This document shows, in pieces, positions 15,962-25,453 of a stretch of 41,268 nt of DNA. The stretch's first letter is position 1, and the number at the start of each line of letters is the position of its first letter. The notes beneath the pieces are model-generated. The model was given only the letters and a program-made list of their open reading frames with translations. It ran no database searches and was not told the DNA's origin. Source of the stretch: an uncultured Alphaproteobacteria bacterium (lineage in GTDB: Bacteria > Pseudomonadota > Alphaproteobacteria > RF32 > CAG-239); assembly GCA_944391465.1 (NCBI GenBank), contig CALXTS010000016.1, positions 1-41,268 on the forward strand, read 5' to 3'. Position numbers and translations under genes: made by a program.

Positions 15962-18184
15962 TTAATCCTTCAAAAATTTATTACTCTTGGGAAAACCGAA
16001 AGGAGCCAATTTTCCGACTTGCGCTCTGTGTCCCAGCCAAGTAATCAAATCTGTTTCGGTCTTCGTTCCTCCGGCTCGAGTATATGTGAAACCTTCAGAT
16101 TCATTAAATATTTGAATATCTGACATTCCGCCGTCTTTGTATTTTTGCAAAGCAACGCCTCGTCCTCGTGCCATTGTCGGTATTTCTTCCAGTTTGAACA
16201 CTAACAACTTCCGATTATCTCCGATAATTGCCACCATGTCTCCGGTAATCTTCCTACACATTACGGCGACTTCTTTATCTGCCAAATTCATAATCTTACG
16301 ACCGTTGCGCGTTTGGGCTATCAGATGGTTTTCATCTACAACAAATCCGCGTCCGTTATTGGATGCTATCAAATATGATGCTTTGGGTTCAAAAACAAAC
16401 ATTTCACAAATATTGTCATGATTTCCCAAATCTATCATTAATCGCAGCGGTTGTCCGAAACCTCTTCCGCTCGGAATTTCACTTGCCGAGATATTGAAGA
16501 ATTTTCCAGATGTGTCAAAAAGAATAATCTTGTCCGTTGTTTGTGCATGGATAGCCATCAACAGGCTGTCATCATCCTTGAATTTGAAATCTTCATTCAG
16601 CGGAACGTAGCCTTTCATACAACGTATCCAGCCTTTTTGAGACAATATAACCGTTATAGGTTCTTTTTCTACCAAAGCCTCCATTGATATTTCAATATCT
16701 TCATTTACTTCGGTAAATTCGGTGCGACGACGACCGAGAGCTGTCTTTTTGCCAAATTTATCCTTAATGGCGTTTAATTCTTCTGAAATCTTTTTCCACT
16801 GTATTTGCTCATCTGCCAACAATGCTTCAAGAGAACCTTTTTCTTGGCTTAATTCATCATATTCTCTTTTTATCTCCACTTCTTCTAATTTGCGGAGACT
16901 ACGAAGTTTCATATTCAAGATAGCTTCTGCTTGATTTTCCGTTAAAGAAAATTCTTTCATCATTACGGCTTTAGAATCTTCTTCTTCTCTGATAATACGA
17001 ATTATCTCATCCAAATTTAAATAAGCTATCAGATAACCTGACAATATTTCCAGACGGTTATTTATTTTTTCAAGCCTATATCTTGAGCGGCGTTGTAAAA
17101 CAATTTGTCGATGTCTTAAGAACTCTGAGAGAACTTCTTTGATACTCATGACGCGAGGAACGCCGTCAGAATCAAGAACATTCATGTTCATATTGAATTT
17201 TGATTCCAATTCTGTTTGCTTGAAGAGCAATTCCATCAGCATATTTGCATCGACATTGCGGTTTTTGGGTTCCAAGACTATACGAACATCGTGAGCCGAT
17301 TCATCTCGTATATCATTTAAAAGAGGAACTTTTTTCTCAAACAGCAAACTGGCAATTTTTTCTATTAATTTAGATTTTACAACCTGATACGGAATTTCTT
17401 TAATAACAATTTGATATTGTCCGAGCCCTAAATCTTCTTTTTCCCACTTGGCGCGAATACGAAAAGTTCCTTTTCCTTGCGTATAGGCATCAAGAATTGT
17501 TGAAAACTTATCAATGATAACCCCGCCGGTCGGAAAATCAGGACCATGTATCTTTCTAACCAATGGCTCTATTTCAACTTGCGGATTTTCTATCATTAAT
17601 TGAAGCGCATCCACAATTTCTGCCAAATTATGCGGCGGAATATTGGTTGCCATACCAACCGCAATACCTGATGTTCCATTACACAGCAGGTTTGGAACCG
17701 CTCCGGGCATAACCACCGGTTCTGATTCTTCTCCGTCATAGGTTTCTCTGAAGTCAACGGCATCCTCATTCAAGCCGTCCATCAATGCAATGGCATATTC
17801 TGTCAGCCTTGCTTCCGTGTAACGCATGGCTGCCGGTCCGTCTCCGTCAATATTTCCAAAGTTTCCCTGCCCGTCAACCAACGGATATCTGACTGAAAAG
17901 TCTTGTGCCAGACGCGCCATAGCTTGATAAACGGCACTATCTCCGTGAGGATGATATTTACCGATAACATCTCCGACTACACGGGCACATTTCTTAAATC
18001 CAGATTTTGGATCTAAATGAAGTTGCCGCATGGCATACATCAGACGGCGATGAACCGGCTTTAATCCGTCTCTGACATCAGGCAGAGAGCGCGATACAAT
18101 GGTTGACATGGCGTATGATAAATAGCGAGAGCTAAGTTCTTCGGCTAGACCTACGGTTTTTATTTTTTCTTCAATTTCAGCCAT
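15962..18184 (-). CDS. parC: DNA topoisomerase IV subunit A
   Basis: ParC is the DNA-cleaving subunit that unlinks daughter chromosomes together with ParE. The start region [20 protein letters not shown] and the helix-turn-helix [19 protein letters not shown], which holds the quinolone-determining positions, are present. The catalytic tyrosine lies in [10 protein letters not shown]. The 740-residue length and the C-terminal beta-pinwheel, without the GyrA box, favour ParC over GyrA. The quinolone-region residues read GDSAVYQ, with Ser at the position usually linked to resistance. It follows recO by 31 bases and precedes DUF6898. Confidence 0.95.
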   Translation of the reverse strand: MAEIEEKIKTVGLAEELSSRYLSYAMSTIVSRSLPDVRDGLKPVHRRLMYAMRQLHLDPKSGFKKCARVVGDVIGKYHPHGDSAVYQAMARLAQDFSVRYPLVDGQGNFGNIDGDGPAAMRYTEARLTEYAIALMDGLNEDAVDFRETYDGEESEPVVMPGAVPNLLCNGTSGIAVGMATNIPPHNLAEIVDALQLMIENPQVEIEPLVRKIHGPDFPTGGVIIDKFSTILDAYTQGKGTFRIRAKWEKEDLGLGQYQIVIKEIPYQVVKSKLIEKIASLLFEKKVPLLNDIRDESAHDVRIVLEPKNRNVDANMLMELLFKQTELESKFNMNMNVLDSDGVPRVMSIKEVLSEFLRHRQIVLQRRSRYRLEKINNRLEILSGYLIAYLNLDEIIRIIREEEDSKAVMMKEFSLTENQAEAILNMKLRSLRKLEEVEIKREYDELSQEKGSLEALLADEQIQWKKISEELNAIKDKFGKKTALGRRRTEFTEVNEDIEISMEALVEKEPITVILSQKGWIRCMKGYVPLNEDFKFKDDDSLLMAIHAQTTDKIILFDTSGKFFNISASEIPSGRGFGQPLRLMIDLGNHDNICEMFVFEPKASYLIASNNGRGFVVDENHLIAQTRNGRKIMNLADKEVAVMCRKITGDMVAIIGDNRKLLVFKLEEIPTMARGRGVALQKYKDGGMSDIQIFNESEGFTYTRAGGTKTETDLITWLGHRAQVGKLAPFGFPKSNKFLKD

Positions 18185-18215
18185 TATAGTTTCCTAGTAT
18201 TGATTTTGCTCATAA

Positions 18216-18929
18216 TTATTGCACAATTTCAGCCAAATTAGCACGACACGCCGGAAATTTCAAGCTGTGCGTTGCAAAAAAATTTTTATAGAGGAAAAAT
18301 CCGGTCATTTCCAATACATTCTTGACTTCTTCGGGCTTTGGATTAAGTTTTCCCTCAACTATATAATGTGGAAATCTGTATAATCTGTTTTTATAAGGTT
18401 CTCCGGCTGTGGCGCAGACCGCTTTTCCGCTTTTGGGTGAAACATATTCCAAATTTTCGGTTGTTCCGGTTGCCGAGCACTCACTTAAGTCCAGACCAAT
18501 CCCCAGATAATCTAAAAGAAAATATTCAAAGTAAGAATAATGCGTTAGCCAATTATCTTCATTTATAAGATTAAAAAAATTATCAACTTTTTTATATAAA
18601 CCTTCTATATTATCCATTTCAGGAAGACAGTCATTCGTTAATGCACAAAATGAAGAAAGTGCAGATAATTTATTGATATCCCCTAAAAAATTTGCAGATA
18701 TTGGCGCGTCTAGTTCTACTCTGAAACTCAGCATATTATCATCAACTCTGGCGTATGCATTTACTAAAACACGATTACCTAGCTGAAAATCTGCTAATTT
18801 TTTCTTTGTGTAGCCATTTTTTACATAGCCGCTAATTTTGCCATGCTCTCTGCTCAAAATAGTTACTATTAAAGAGCTTTCTCCATGTTTTCGTGTGTTT
18901 ATTATGTATCCGATATCGCTAAATTGCAT
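18216..18929 (-). CDS. recO: DNA repair protein RecO
   Basis: RecO anneals single strands and loads RecA with RecR in gap repair. The N-terminal OB fold begins IGYIINTRKHGESSLIVTIL, followed by SREHGKISGYVKNGYTKKK, the usual RecO pattern. The helical domain holds the cysteine region (LSECSATGTTENLEYV and KAVCATAG), an incomplete zinc site with fewer cysteines than the four-cysteine form. Length 237 is normal. The GGAAGGGAT site supports the ATG at 18929. It heads the recO-parC-DUF6898-fhs run. Confidence 0.93.
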   Translation of the reverse strand: MQFSDIGYIINTRKHGESSLIVTILSREHGKISGYVKNGYTKKKLADFQLGNRVLVNAYARVDDNMLSFRVELDAPISANFLGDINKLSALSSFCALTNDCLPEMDNIEGLYKKVDNFFNLINEDNWLTHYSYFEYFLLDYLGIGLDLSECSATGTTENLEYVSPKSGKAVCATAGEPYKNRLYRFPHYIVEGKLNPKPEEVKNVLEMTGFFLYKNFFATHSLKFPACRANLAEIVQ

Positions 18930-18977
18930 ACTTATCCCTTCCAGCTGAAGGAATTTTAGTTCAAATACATCTTAAAA

Positions 18978-19184
18978 TCAAGTTTTAGAAAAATGGGGTG
19001 TTTGTTTTTTGATTTGTTTGAGGATATCTTGTGTAAAGGATTTATGCGCTAAACTCAAAAGCAATAAAGTGTCTCCAAAACCATGCTTTCTCATTTGATG
19101 AAGAAGATGTTCGTAGGCTTTATTCATATTACTTACTTCTCTAAGGTATTGTTTATTATTCATATAATGTATCTCTCTTTTCAT
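18978..19184 (-). CDS. Small hypothetical protein, 68 aa
   Basis: I do not recognise this protein. The chosen ATG at 19184 has AGAGAGG seven bases upstream; an internal ATG (MNNKQYLREV, 19163) is a possible alternative with AGAGAG ahead of it. The sequence is basic and helical (NKAYEHLLHQMRKHGFG, LLLLSLAHKSFTQDIL) without a membrane span. It lies 17 bases after the GNAT gene and 48 bases before recO on the same strand, so it is probably co-transcribed. Confidence 0.5.
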   Translation of the reverse strand: MKREIHYMNNKQYLREVSNMNKAYEHLLHQMRKHGFGDTLLLLSLAHKSFTQDILKQIKKQTPHFSKT

Positions 19185-19201
19185 GAACAAGCCTCTCTTT
19201 T

Positions 19202-19765
19202 TTATATATTTCGCTTTTGTAACTTGTCATGTAATATCAGCGTCATAATATTATTGTACTCATCTACCCACTCTCCCGGGTGATGCTTTAATATATCCGG
19301 TATTTTATTTATATCAAAATTATCCGTATTTTCTCTTAATTGCTTCATAACCGGAATTAATGTCATTTTTCCGTATTTGAGGATTTTATTGCCGCCGACT
19401 TTTTCATAACCTCGACCTTTCCAATAAGAAACAAGCGCCGGTTTACAAAAAAGATATACTCGTTCAACATTTTCTGAATTACAATAATCTAATCCTGCCT
19501 GAATGATATCTTCCGCAGTTCCTTTTCCTCTATATTCCGGCAATACGGCTAAGCGTTCAAACTTTGCTTCTTTGCCGTCTTTCATTATTCTCATGGTTCC
19601 GACAGGCTCTTTTTCGTCCATAGCCAATAAGTGCGTGCGATTGACCAGCTCGTTAGCGTCAAACTCCATTTGATAACGATGCTTTTGTTCGCCCATAAAT
19701 ACTATGCCTCTGATAACCATGACTTTCATTAATTCATCAAGAGTTTGGGCTACAACTACTTTCAT
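19202..19765 (-). CDS. GNAT-family N-acetyltransferase
   Basis: The 187-residue product carries the acetyl-CoA binding motif A (LAVLPEYRGKGTAEDIIQAG, with the R/Q-x-x-G-x-G/A signature reading YRGKGT) and the beta strand PVGTMRIMKDGKEAKFERL. The family transfers acetyl groups to amines, small molecules or protein N-termini; the substrate cannot be inferred. The extra C-terminal 50 residues (ENTDNFDINKIPDILKHH) are not part of the core fold. A strong GGAGGAT site precedes the ATG. It diverges from the LysR gene, which may regulate it. Confidence 0.88.
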   Translation of the reverse strand: MKVVVAQTLDELMKVMVIRGIVFMGEQKHRYQMEFDANELVNRTHLLAMDEKEPVGTMRIMKDGKEAKFERLAVLPEYRGKGTAEDIIQAGLDYCNSENVERVYLFCKPALVSYWKGRGYEKVGGNKILKYGKMTLIPVMKQLRENTDNFDINKIPDILKHHPGEWVDEYNNIMTLILHDKLQKRNI

Positions 19766-19905
19766 CTATCCTCCATAATCTTTTGATTAATACTTTTTAA
19801 ATTTATAAAGAGTATAGTATCGGTTGTAAGTTATATTTATTTCAATTTTATCGTTTTGTAATTTTCATTAGAAGGGGCTAATTTTATATAGCTATTATAT
19901 AATCC

Positions 19906-20784
19906 ATGGATCTCACAAAAAAACTCCTACTCATAAAAGAACTTCATTTTCTTAATCATTCCGTTGTTCACGGGAGCTATTCCAAAGCGGCGGAAAAACT
20001 TGGTAAAAAACAATCTAATCTTTCTAAAGACGTTCATTCTTTTGAAGAGCGTATCGGGGTTAAATGCTTTTCTAACGTTAATCACGGCGTTATGGCTACT
20101 CATGAAGGATTGGAAATTAATGAAAAAGCTAAAATGATTGACGGTATCTTGTATGATATTGAAAATTATTCTAAGAAAACTCACTGTATTTCAGGAGATA
20201 TAAAACTTTGGACTACTGACGGTATCGGAATTTGTTTAATGCCTTATTTGACCGCTTTTAGCCGCAAATATCCTGATGTTTACGTAAATACTGTTTGCTC
20301 TAACGAGATGCCTAGTTTTACGAACAGAGAAACTGATGTTGCTATTTTATATGCAGAACCCAAAATCAGCGAACCGGTTATCGTGGAAAAATTTTCGTTA
20401 CGTTTTGGCTTATATGCTTCGGCTTCTTATGTATCGGCACACGGATATCCTAAGGATTTTGATGATTTGATTATGAATCATTACATCTCTGATCGTTATG
20501 AATACTCTAACACATGGAATGAGTGGCGATGCTTGATTCAACGTGCGAAGCATGTTGTTTCTTATACAAACTCAACCAATATGTTGGTACAATCTACCAA
20601 AAGCGGTCTCGGTATTGCTTTGCATCCTATTAATTATGCCAAAGGAGAACCTGATTTGGTTCCGATTAATGTCGGTTTTGAACTTGAACATCCCTGCTAT
20701 TTGGTTTATCACAAATTAACAGAAAATACCGAAAAAATTAAGGCTCTAATCCAACATATTGAGCAAGTTCTCAATCAATTATAA
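19906..20784 (+). CDS. LysR-type transcriptional regulator
   Basis: The N-terminal winged helix-turn-helix is recognisable (GSYSKAAEKLGKKQSNLSKD, then HSFEERIGVKCFS), matching LysR helix spacing. Residues 95-290 form the two-lobed effector domain (GDIKLWTTDGIGICLMPYL, and VQSTKSGLGIALHP). Length 292 is typical. There is no clear ribosome site, and a TATATAAT lies directly before the ATG at 19906, so the message may have a very short leader or start slightly elsewhere. It is divergent from the GNAT gene with 140 bases between, the usual LysR layout for controlling its neighbour. Effector unknown. Confidence 0.9.
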   Translation: MDLTKKLLLIKELHFLNHSVVHGSYSKAAEKLGKKQSNLSKDVHSFEERIGVKCFSNVNHGVMATHEGLEINEKAKMIDGILYDIENYSKKTHCISGDIKLWTTDGIGICLMPYLTAFSRKYPDVYVNTVCSNEMPSFTNRETDVAILYAEPKISEPVIVEKFSLRFGLYASASYVSAHGYPKDFDDLIMNHYISDRYEYSNTWNEWRCLIQRAKHVVSYTNSTNMLVQSTKSGLGIALHPINYAKGEPDLVPINVGFELEHPCYLVYHKLTENTEKIKALIQHIEQVLNQL

Positions 20785-20794
20785 ATTCTTTCAA

Positions 20795-20826
20795 AAAAAA
20801 TGCTTCGGATTTCCGAAGCATTTTTT
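20795..20826 (+). terminator. Bidirectional terminator between the LysR gene and kdsA
   Basis: TGCTTCGGA (20801-20809) pairs with TCCGAAGCA (20812-20820), flanked by an A run on the left and a T run on the right, so it can end transcription from both convergent genes. The stop of kdsA lies immediately to the right. Confidence 0.85.
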
Positions 20827-20827
20827 C

Positions 20828-21673
20828 TTAATATTCGTGAATTATTGATTTTGTTATCTTATCATATGCCATAAGCTCGCTTAGTACTCTCTTCATATCA
20901 TGCAAAGGTATCATATTCGGGCCGTCGCTTAAGGCTTTATCCGGATTATCGTGTGTTTCAATGAATACGGCTGCAACGCCGACGGCTACAGCGGCTCGTG
21001 CCAGAACCGGAGCGTATTCTCTTTGTCCGCCTGAAGATCCTCCCTGCCCGCTGGGTTGCTGTACCGAATGGGTTGCATCAAAAATAATCGGACACCCTGT
21101 ATCCATTGCCATTTTGGGAAGACCTCTAAAATCTGTTACCAAAGTGTTGTAGCCAAAACTTGCACCTCTTTCGGTTAAGCATATATTGTAATTTCCTGAA
21201 TCTTCGGCTTTTTTAGCTACATTCTTCATATCCCATGGAGCCATGAACTGACCTTTTTTTATGTTTATAACCTTGCCTGTTTTAGCCGCTGCTATGACTA
21301 AATCTGTTTGACGGCATAAAAATGCCGGAATTTGAAGCATATCAACATATTCCGCAACAACAGCGCATTGTTCTTTTTCATGAATATCTGTTACTATCGG
21401 AATATTGTTATAAAGTTTCTTTATTTCGGCAAAGGTTTTCATTCCTTCTTCTATGCCGACGCCACGAGGTCCGTTGATTGATGTACGGTTCGCTTTATCA
21501 AACGAGGCTTTGAAAATATAGTTTATCCCTAGTTCTTTAGTGATTTCAATCATTGCTCCGCACATATCAATCGCGTGCTGGCGGCTCTCAATTTGGCATG
21601 GTCCGGCAAGCAAGGCTATGGGGAGTTTATTGCCTATTTCAAAATTACCTATTTTTACTGTTCTTTGTTCCAT
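20828..21673 (-). CDS. kdsA: 3-deoxy-8-phosphooctulonate (Kdo-8-P) synthase
   Basis: KdsA condenses arabinose 5-phosphate and phosphoenolpyruvate to Kdo-8-phosphate for the lipopolysaccharide inner core. Diagnostic segments are LLAGPCQIES, FKASFDKANRTS, TERGASFGYNTLV, DFRGLPKM and FDATHSVQQPSGQGGSSGGQ. I placed the start at the ATG at 21673, preceded by GAGG; this gives 281 residues, the usual length. A longer frame upstream adds 21 residues without support. The residue before FGY and the Cys in GPC suggest a choice between metal and non-metal forms that I did not resolve. It stands as its own unit next to pagP. Confidence 0.95.
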   Translation of the reverse strand: MEQRTVKIGNFEIGNKLPIALLAGPCQIESRQHAIDMCGAMIEITKELGINYIFKASFDKANRTSINGPRGVGIEEGMKTFAEIKKLYNNIPIVTDIHEKEQCAVVAEYVDMLQIPAFLCRQTDLVIAAAKTGKVINIKKGQFMAPWDMKNVAKKAEDSGNYNICLTERGASFGYNTLVTDFRGLPKMAMDTGCPIIFDATHSVQQPSGQGGSSGGQREYAPVLARAAVAVGVAAVFIETHDNPDKALSDGPNMIPLHDMKRVLSELMAYDKITKSIIHEY

Positions 21674-21743
21674 TGTTTCCTCATTTATAAAAGTATTATG
21701 ATGCTTGTTTATAGCAAATTTATTGTTTTTTAGCAAGTCTTAT

Positions 21744-21767
21744 AAAAAAATCCCCAATAAGGGGATT
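21744..21767 (-). terminator. Terminator after pagP
   Basis: AATCCCC (21749-21755) pairs with GGGGATT (21761-21767) around a five-base loop. The A run at 21744-21750 gives a T tail on the minus strand, a few bases after the pagP stop, separating it from kdsA. Confidence 0.8.
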
Positions 21768-21773
21768 GATTTT

Positions 21774-22334
21774 TTAATTTATGGCATAACGGATCCACAT
21801 AAACAGCACGTTTCCGTCATTTTTTATTCCGGGAACATATGCCGCTTGTAATGAAAATTGTTTATAGGTAATTCCAGCTATCGGTAGCGGTAATGGTACC
21901 GGAATATAACTGTACTCATGGCGCTGCGTTAGGCTTAATGTATAGCCGACGCCAACGGAAAAATCTCTACGACAATTAACAAACCAATTTTTTATATACG
22001 CATAACCAAAAATGGTTTCCAGATAAAAATTAGAATCTTTAAATGCCATGGCATATAAACCATGCCAATTGCCTTTTCTGTCGTAATATGATTTTCCCAA
22101 ACCAAAACCCCAAGCCTCTTCATTATATTTATCCAAGTGGTCTTGATCATATGTTAAGCGATTGTGCCATGCATAAAAAGGTAAATAAATATCGTAGCGG
22201 GAAGAATTCCATGTGTTATTCACATTGTTTTTTAGGTTTTCCCAATATGTGGCAAAGCTATAATCTGTATCTTCTGCTTTGGCTGAAAAAGAAAACAGGC
22301 TTAAAATTGCTAAAATTATTACAAATCTCTTCAT
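21774..22334 (-). CDS. pagP: Lipid A palmitoyltransferase PagP
   Basis: PagP is an outer-membrane barrel enzyme that moves a palmitate from phospholipid to lipid A, which tightens the envelope against cationic peptides. The match to E. coli PagP is clear: YDIYLPFYAWHNR (with the catalytic His), YNEEAWGFGLGKS, GNWHGLYAMAFKDS (catalytic Asp-Ser) and YVPGIKNDGNVLFMWIRY. A Sec signal peptide (MKRFVIILAILSLFSFSAKA) supports the ATG at 22334, giving 186 residues, the same as the E. coli protein. The ribosome site is weak. It lies next to the Kdo gene kdsA but ends in its own terminator. PagP is sporadic in alphaproteobacteria. Confidence 0.92.
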   Translation of the reverse strand: MKRFVIILAILSLFSFSAKAEDTDYSFATYWENLKNNVNNTWNSSRYDIYLPFYAWHNRLTYDQDHLDKYNEEAWGFGLGKSYYDRKGNWHGLYAMAFKDSNFYLETIFGYAYIKNWFVNCRRDFSVGVGYTLSLTQRHEYSYIPVPLPLPIAGITYKQFSLQAAYVPGIKNDGNVLFMWIRYAIN

Positions 22335-22425
22335 AATTGAACCCAAAATATTAATAATCTTAATTTCCGCTAATTTTATAAAGCCTTTATATTCAAATAG
22401 CAACTTAAATATACAATCTGTATAA

Positions 22426-22457
22426 AAAAAGGCTTCTAATTTCTTTGAAGCCTTTTT
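22426..22457 (-). terminator. Terminator after pyrG
   Basis: AAAAAGGCTTC (22426-22436) pairs with GAAGCCTTTTT (22447-22457). The A run on the left gives a T tail on the minus strand. It lies 15 bases past the pyrG stop. Confidence 0.85.
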
Positions 22458-22471
22458 AAGTTAAAGTTTTC

Positions 22472-24109
22472 TTATATCAGACGACTTTTAGAAATTGCCG
22501 CCTCGATAAAGGATACAAATAACGGATGCGGATCAAACGGTTTAGACTTCAATTCCGGATGGAATTGTACGCCGATAAACCATGGATGATCAGGTATTTC
22601 TACGATTTCCGGAAGTTTACCATCCGGAGATTTACCAACAATCAGCATTCCTGCTTTTTTCAGCATGTCTTCATATTTCATATTTACTTCGTAACGATGA
22701 CGATGACGCTCTGAAATATTCAGTGTTCCGTAAACTTTGGAGGCTAAACTGTTTGGAGATATTACGCACGGATAAGCACCCAAACGCATGGTTCCGCCCA
22801 AATCTCCGTCTTTAGAGCGTTTTTCTTTGCCGCCTTCTTTTTCCCATTCCGTCATTAAGCCGACTACAGGTTCACAATCCGGACGCAGTTCCGTTGTATA
22901 GGCATTTTTAATACCAACAACATTTTGCATGGTTTCAATAACTGCCATTTGCATACCGTAGCATATTCCTAAGAAAGGAACTTTATGCTCTCTGGCATAT
23001 TTTATTGCGACTATTTTACCATTTGTTCCTCTTTGTCCAAAACCTCCGGGAACCAAAATAGCGCTGACATCACTCAACAAATCTTCAGGTTTTTCATGCT
23101 CCAGACGTTCAGAATCAATCCATTTAATTTTTACCTTATATTTATTGGCAATTCCACCATGAGTTAAAGCCTCGTTTAACGATTTATAGGCTTCTAAAAG
23201 TTGCGTATATTTACCAACAACGGCAACTCTAACCTCTCCTTCAGGATGAGTGATGGTTTCCATAATCTTTTCCCACTTACTTAAATCCGGAGCTGTTTTG
23301 CACTCAATGCCAAAATGTTTGCAAACTTGTGTATCCATTCCCTCATGAGAATATGCAATAGGTACTTGATAAATACTTTTTACATCTAAAGCTGCTATAA
23401 CGTTTTCTTCTCTAATATTGCAAAATAGAGCTATTTTTCTTTTCTCATTTTGAGGAATTTCTATTTGAGAGCGGCATAACAACATATCCGGCTGAATCCC
23501 GTATTCTTGCAGTTTCTTTACAGAGTGTTGTGTCGGTTTTGTTTTTAACTCTCCTGCTGTTGGGATATACGGCAATAAAGTTACATGAATAAACATGGAT
23601 CTTTCGCGTCCCAAATCATAAGCCACTTGGCGAATTGCCTCTAAGAACGGCTGCCCTTCAATATCACCGATGGTTCCTCCGATTTCACACAAGATAAAAT
23701 CTTCATCCGTTATGTCTGATAAAATAAAATCTTTAATTTCATTGGTAACATGAGGAACGACCTGTATTGTTGCTCCTAAGTAATCTCCATGACGTTCTTT
23801 ATCGATAACACGTTGATAAATTTTTCCGCTGGTTATGCTATCTGTTTTATGACATGGTACACCTGAAAATCTCTCATAATGTCCGAGATCCAAATCTGTT
23901 TCGGCTCCGTCATCGGTTACATACACTTCTCCGTGTTGGTATGGACTCATTGTTCCCGGATCTACATTCAAATAGGGATCAAGTTTACGCATACGAACTT
24001 TAAATCCTCTGGCTTGCAGAATTGATGATAATGATGCTGAAGCAAGTCCCTTTCCTAAAGAAGAAACCACACCTCCGGTTATAAACACAAATTTAGTTTT
24101 ATCAGACAT
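22472..24109 (-). CDS. pyrG: CTP synthase
   Basis: PyrG aminates UTP to CTP with glutamine and ATP. The synthetase domain starts [20 protein letters not shown] and includes [20 protein letters not shown]; the C-terminal glutaminase half carries [12 protein letters not shown] (nucleophile Cys) and GVQFHPEL (catalytic His). I chose the ATG at 24109 with AAGGT upstream, giving 545 residues; a longer start adds six residues. Located after secG and a hairpin, within the conserved tpiA-secG-pyrG order. Confidence 0.97.
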   Translation of the reverse strand: MSDKTKFVFITGGVVSSLGKGLASASLSSILQARGFKVRMRKLDPYLNVDPGTMSPYQHGEVYVTDDGAETDLDLGHYERFSGVPCHKTDSITSGKIYQRVIDKERHGDYLGATIQVVPHVTNEIKDFILSDITDEDFILCEIGGTIGDIEGQPFLEAIRQVAYDLGRERSMFIHVTLLPYIPTAGELKTKPTQHSVKKLQEYGIQPDMLLCRSQIEIPQNEKRKIALFCNIREENVIAALDVKSIYQVPIAYSHEGMDTQVCKHFGIECKTAPDLSKWEKIMETITHPEGEVRVAVVGKYTQLLEAYKSLNEALTHGGIANKYKVKIKWIDSERLEHEKPEDLLSDVSAILVPGGFGQRGTNGKIVAIKYAREHKVPFLGICYGMQMAVIETMQNVVGIKNAYTTELRPDCEPVVGLMTEWEKEGGKEKRSKDGDLGGTMRLGAYPCVISPNSLASKVYGTLNISERHRHRYEVNMKYEDMLKKAGMLIVGKSPDGKLPEIVEIPDHPWFIGVQFHPELKSKPFDPHPLFVSFIEAAISKSRLI

Positions 24110-24165
24110 TTTTGTACCTTTTTTCAATTTGTTACATGTTTTATTAACTTTTGTTTTAAAGTGAT

Positions 24166-24192
24166 AAAGGCACCTTCCTTAAAGGTGCCTTT
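24166..24192 (-). terminator. Hairpin after secG
   Basis: AAAGGCACCTT (24166-24176) pairs with AAGGTGCCTTT (24182-24192), an 11-bp stem with a five-base loop. The T tail on the minus strand is short, so readthrough into pyrG is likely. Confidence 0.65.
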
Positions 24193-24212
24193 ATGTTGTT
24201 TGTTTTTCTCAT

Positions 24213-24527
24213 CTATTTTCCCGCTACCGGTGCCTGCGGTGTTGCAGGTTGGCTTTGTGCCGGAGCTTCATCTAACAAGGATTTGACCTGTCTGTCACTA
24301 TCTTTATAGTAAATAGAGAGAGATATGCTCGTTAAAATAAATATAGTTGCCAGGATTGCCGTTGTTCGGGTTAATAAGTTTCCGGTTCCGCGAGAGCTGA
24401 GAATATTTGACGCCCCGCTTCCGCCGCCCAAACCATCTAAGGCACCACCTTCAGAGCGCTGTAATAAGATTACCGCAACCAAAAAGATGGCTACCAATAA
24501 GTGGATTACTAAAAGAACTGTTCCCAT
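24213..24527 (-). CDS. secG: Preprotein translocase subunit SecG
   Basis: SecG is a small inner-membrane partner of SecYE that aids protein export. The 104 residues have two membrane spans (LLVIHLLVAIFLVAVILLQR and LLTRTTAILATIFILTSISL) separated by the hallmark glycine-rich loop GGALDGLGGGSGASNILSSRG. A Pro/Gln/Ala-rich tail ends the protein, as in other alphaproteobacteria. AAGGA precedes the ATG. It follows tpiA by 20 bases and is probably co-transcribed with it. Confidence 0.95.
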   Translation of the reverse strand: MGTVLLVIHLLVAIFLVAVILLQRSEGGALDGLGGGSGASNILSSRGTGNLLTRTTAILATIFILTSISLSIYYKDSDRQVKSLLDEAPAQSQPATPQAPVAGK

Positions 24528-24547
24528 GTCTTTTTCCTTATTTTATA

Positions 24548-25309
24548 TTAACAACCTGAATTTTTGGCAATTGCCATAAAATCTTCTACTTTAAGGCTGG
24601 CACCGCCGATTAATGCGCCATCGACATCCGGTAAAGATAAAAATTCTTTAGCATTGCTCGGTTTTACCGAACCACCATACAAGATACGCATTTTATTTGC
24701 GTTGCCTTTACCGAGTTTTTTTGCCAAAACCTTACGAACAGCGGCATGAACTTCTTCAACATCTGCAGCTGTCGGGGTTTTTCCTGTTCCGATTGCCCAA
24801 ACCGGTTCATAAGCAATAACGGTGTCTGCAGCCGTAGAATCATCAGGAACTGAACCCAGAATTTGTTCTTTACAAACATCAATCGTTTTTCCGGAATCAC
24901 GCTGTTCCAATGTCTCTCCGATACAAATAACAGTTTTTAAACCGGCTTTATGTGCGGCTACAGCTTTTTTGTTGATAAGTTCATTCGACTCGAAGTGATC
25001 TGCTCTTCTCTCAGAGTGGCCTAAAATGACATAGCTACAACCAATATCCGTCAGCATTAATGGGCTGATATCTCCTGTGTGTGCGCCTTTTTCATTAAAA
25101 TGGCAATCTTGGGCTCCTAAGGCTACTTTCGCCCCGCGAAGTGCTTTTTTTACCGCGCTTAAAATTGTAAATGGCGGACATACCAAAAATTCGCACTGCG
25201 GCTTGCCCAAAGATTTGACTTCAGCAGCAATTCCTTTAGCTAAATCAATACCATCGGCCAAGCGACCATTCATTTTCCAGTTACCTGCAATTAATTTTTT
25301 ACGAGCCAT
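24548..25309 (-). CDS. tpiA: Triosephosphate isomerase
   Basis: TpiA interconverts dihydroxyacetone phosphate and glyceraldehyde 3-phosphate in glycolysis. The start IAGNWKMNG holds the catalytic Lys, VILGHSERR the catalytic His, VIAYEPVWAIGTGKT the catalytic Glu and loop 6, and LIGGASLKVEDF the phosphate-binding end. Length 253 is normal. It opens the tpiA-secG pair and diverges from ppiD. Confidence 0.98.
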   Translation of the reverse strand: MARKKLIAGNWKMNGRLADGIDLAKGIAAEVKSLGKPQCEFLVCPPFTILSAVKKALRGAKVALGAQDCHFNEKGAHTGDISPLMLTDIGCSYVILGHSERRADHFESNELINKKAVAAHKAGLKTVICIGETLEQRDSGKTIDVCKEQILGSVPDDSTAADTVIAYEPVWAIGTGKTPTAADVEEVHAAVRKVLAKKLGKGNANKMRILYGGSVKPSNAKEFLSLPDVDGALIGGASLKVEDFMAIAKNSGC

Positions 25310-25386
25310 TATTTTAATCCTTTGTTAATAAATATGCACACGTTCTATCACAATCTAAAAAACTTTTCAACATCAATATTTATAAG

Positions 25387-25415
25387 TTGTATAAATTATT
25401 AATCTTGCTTATAAT
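25387..25415 (+). promoter_or_regulatory. Sigma-70-type promoter for ppiD
   Basis: TTGTAT (25387-25392) and a perfect TATAAT (25410-25415) are separated by 17 bases. Transcription would start near 25422, about 30 bases before the ppiD ATG, just upstream of its AGGA ribosome site. Confidence 0.6.
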
Positions 25416-25453
25416 CCTTCGTGATATGATTTTTAAAGTAGGATACAACAAAA

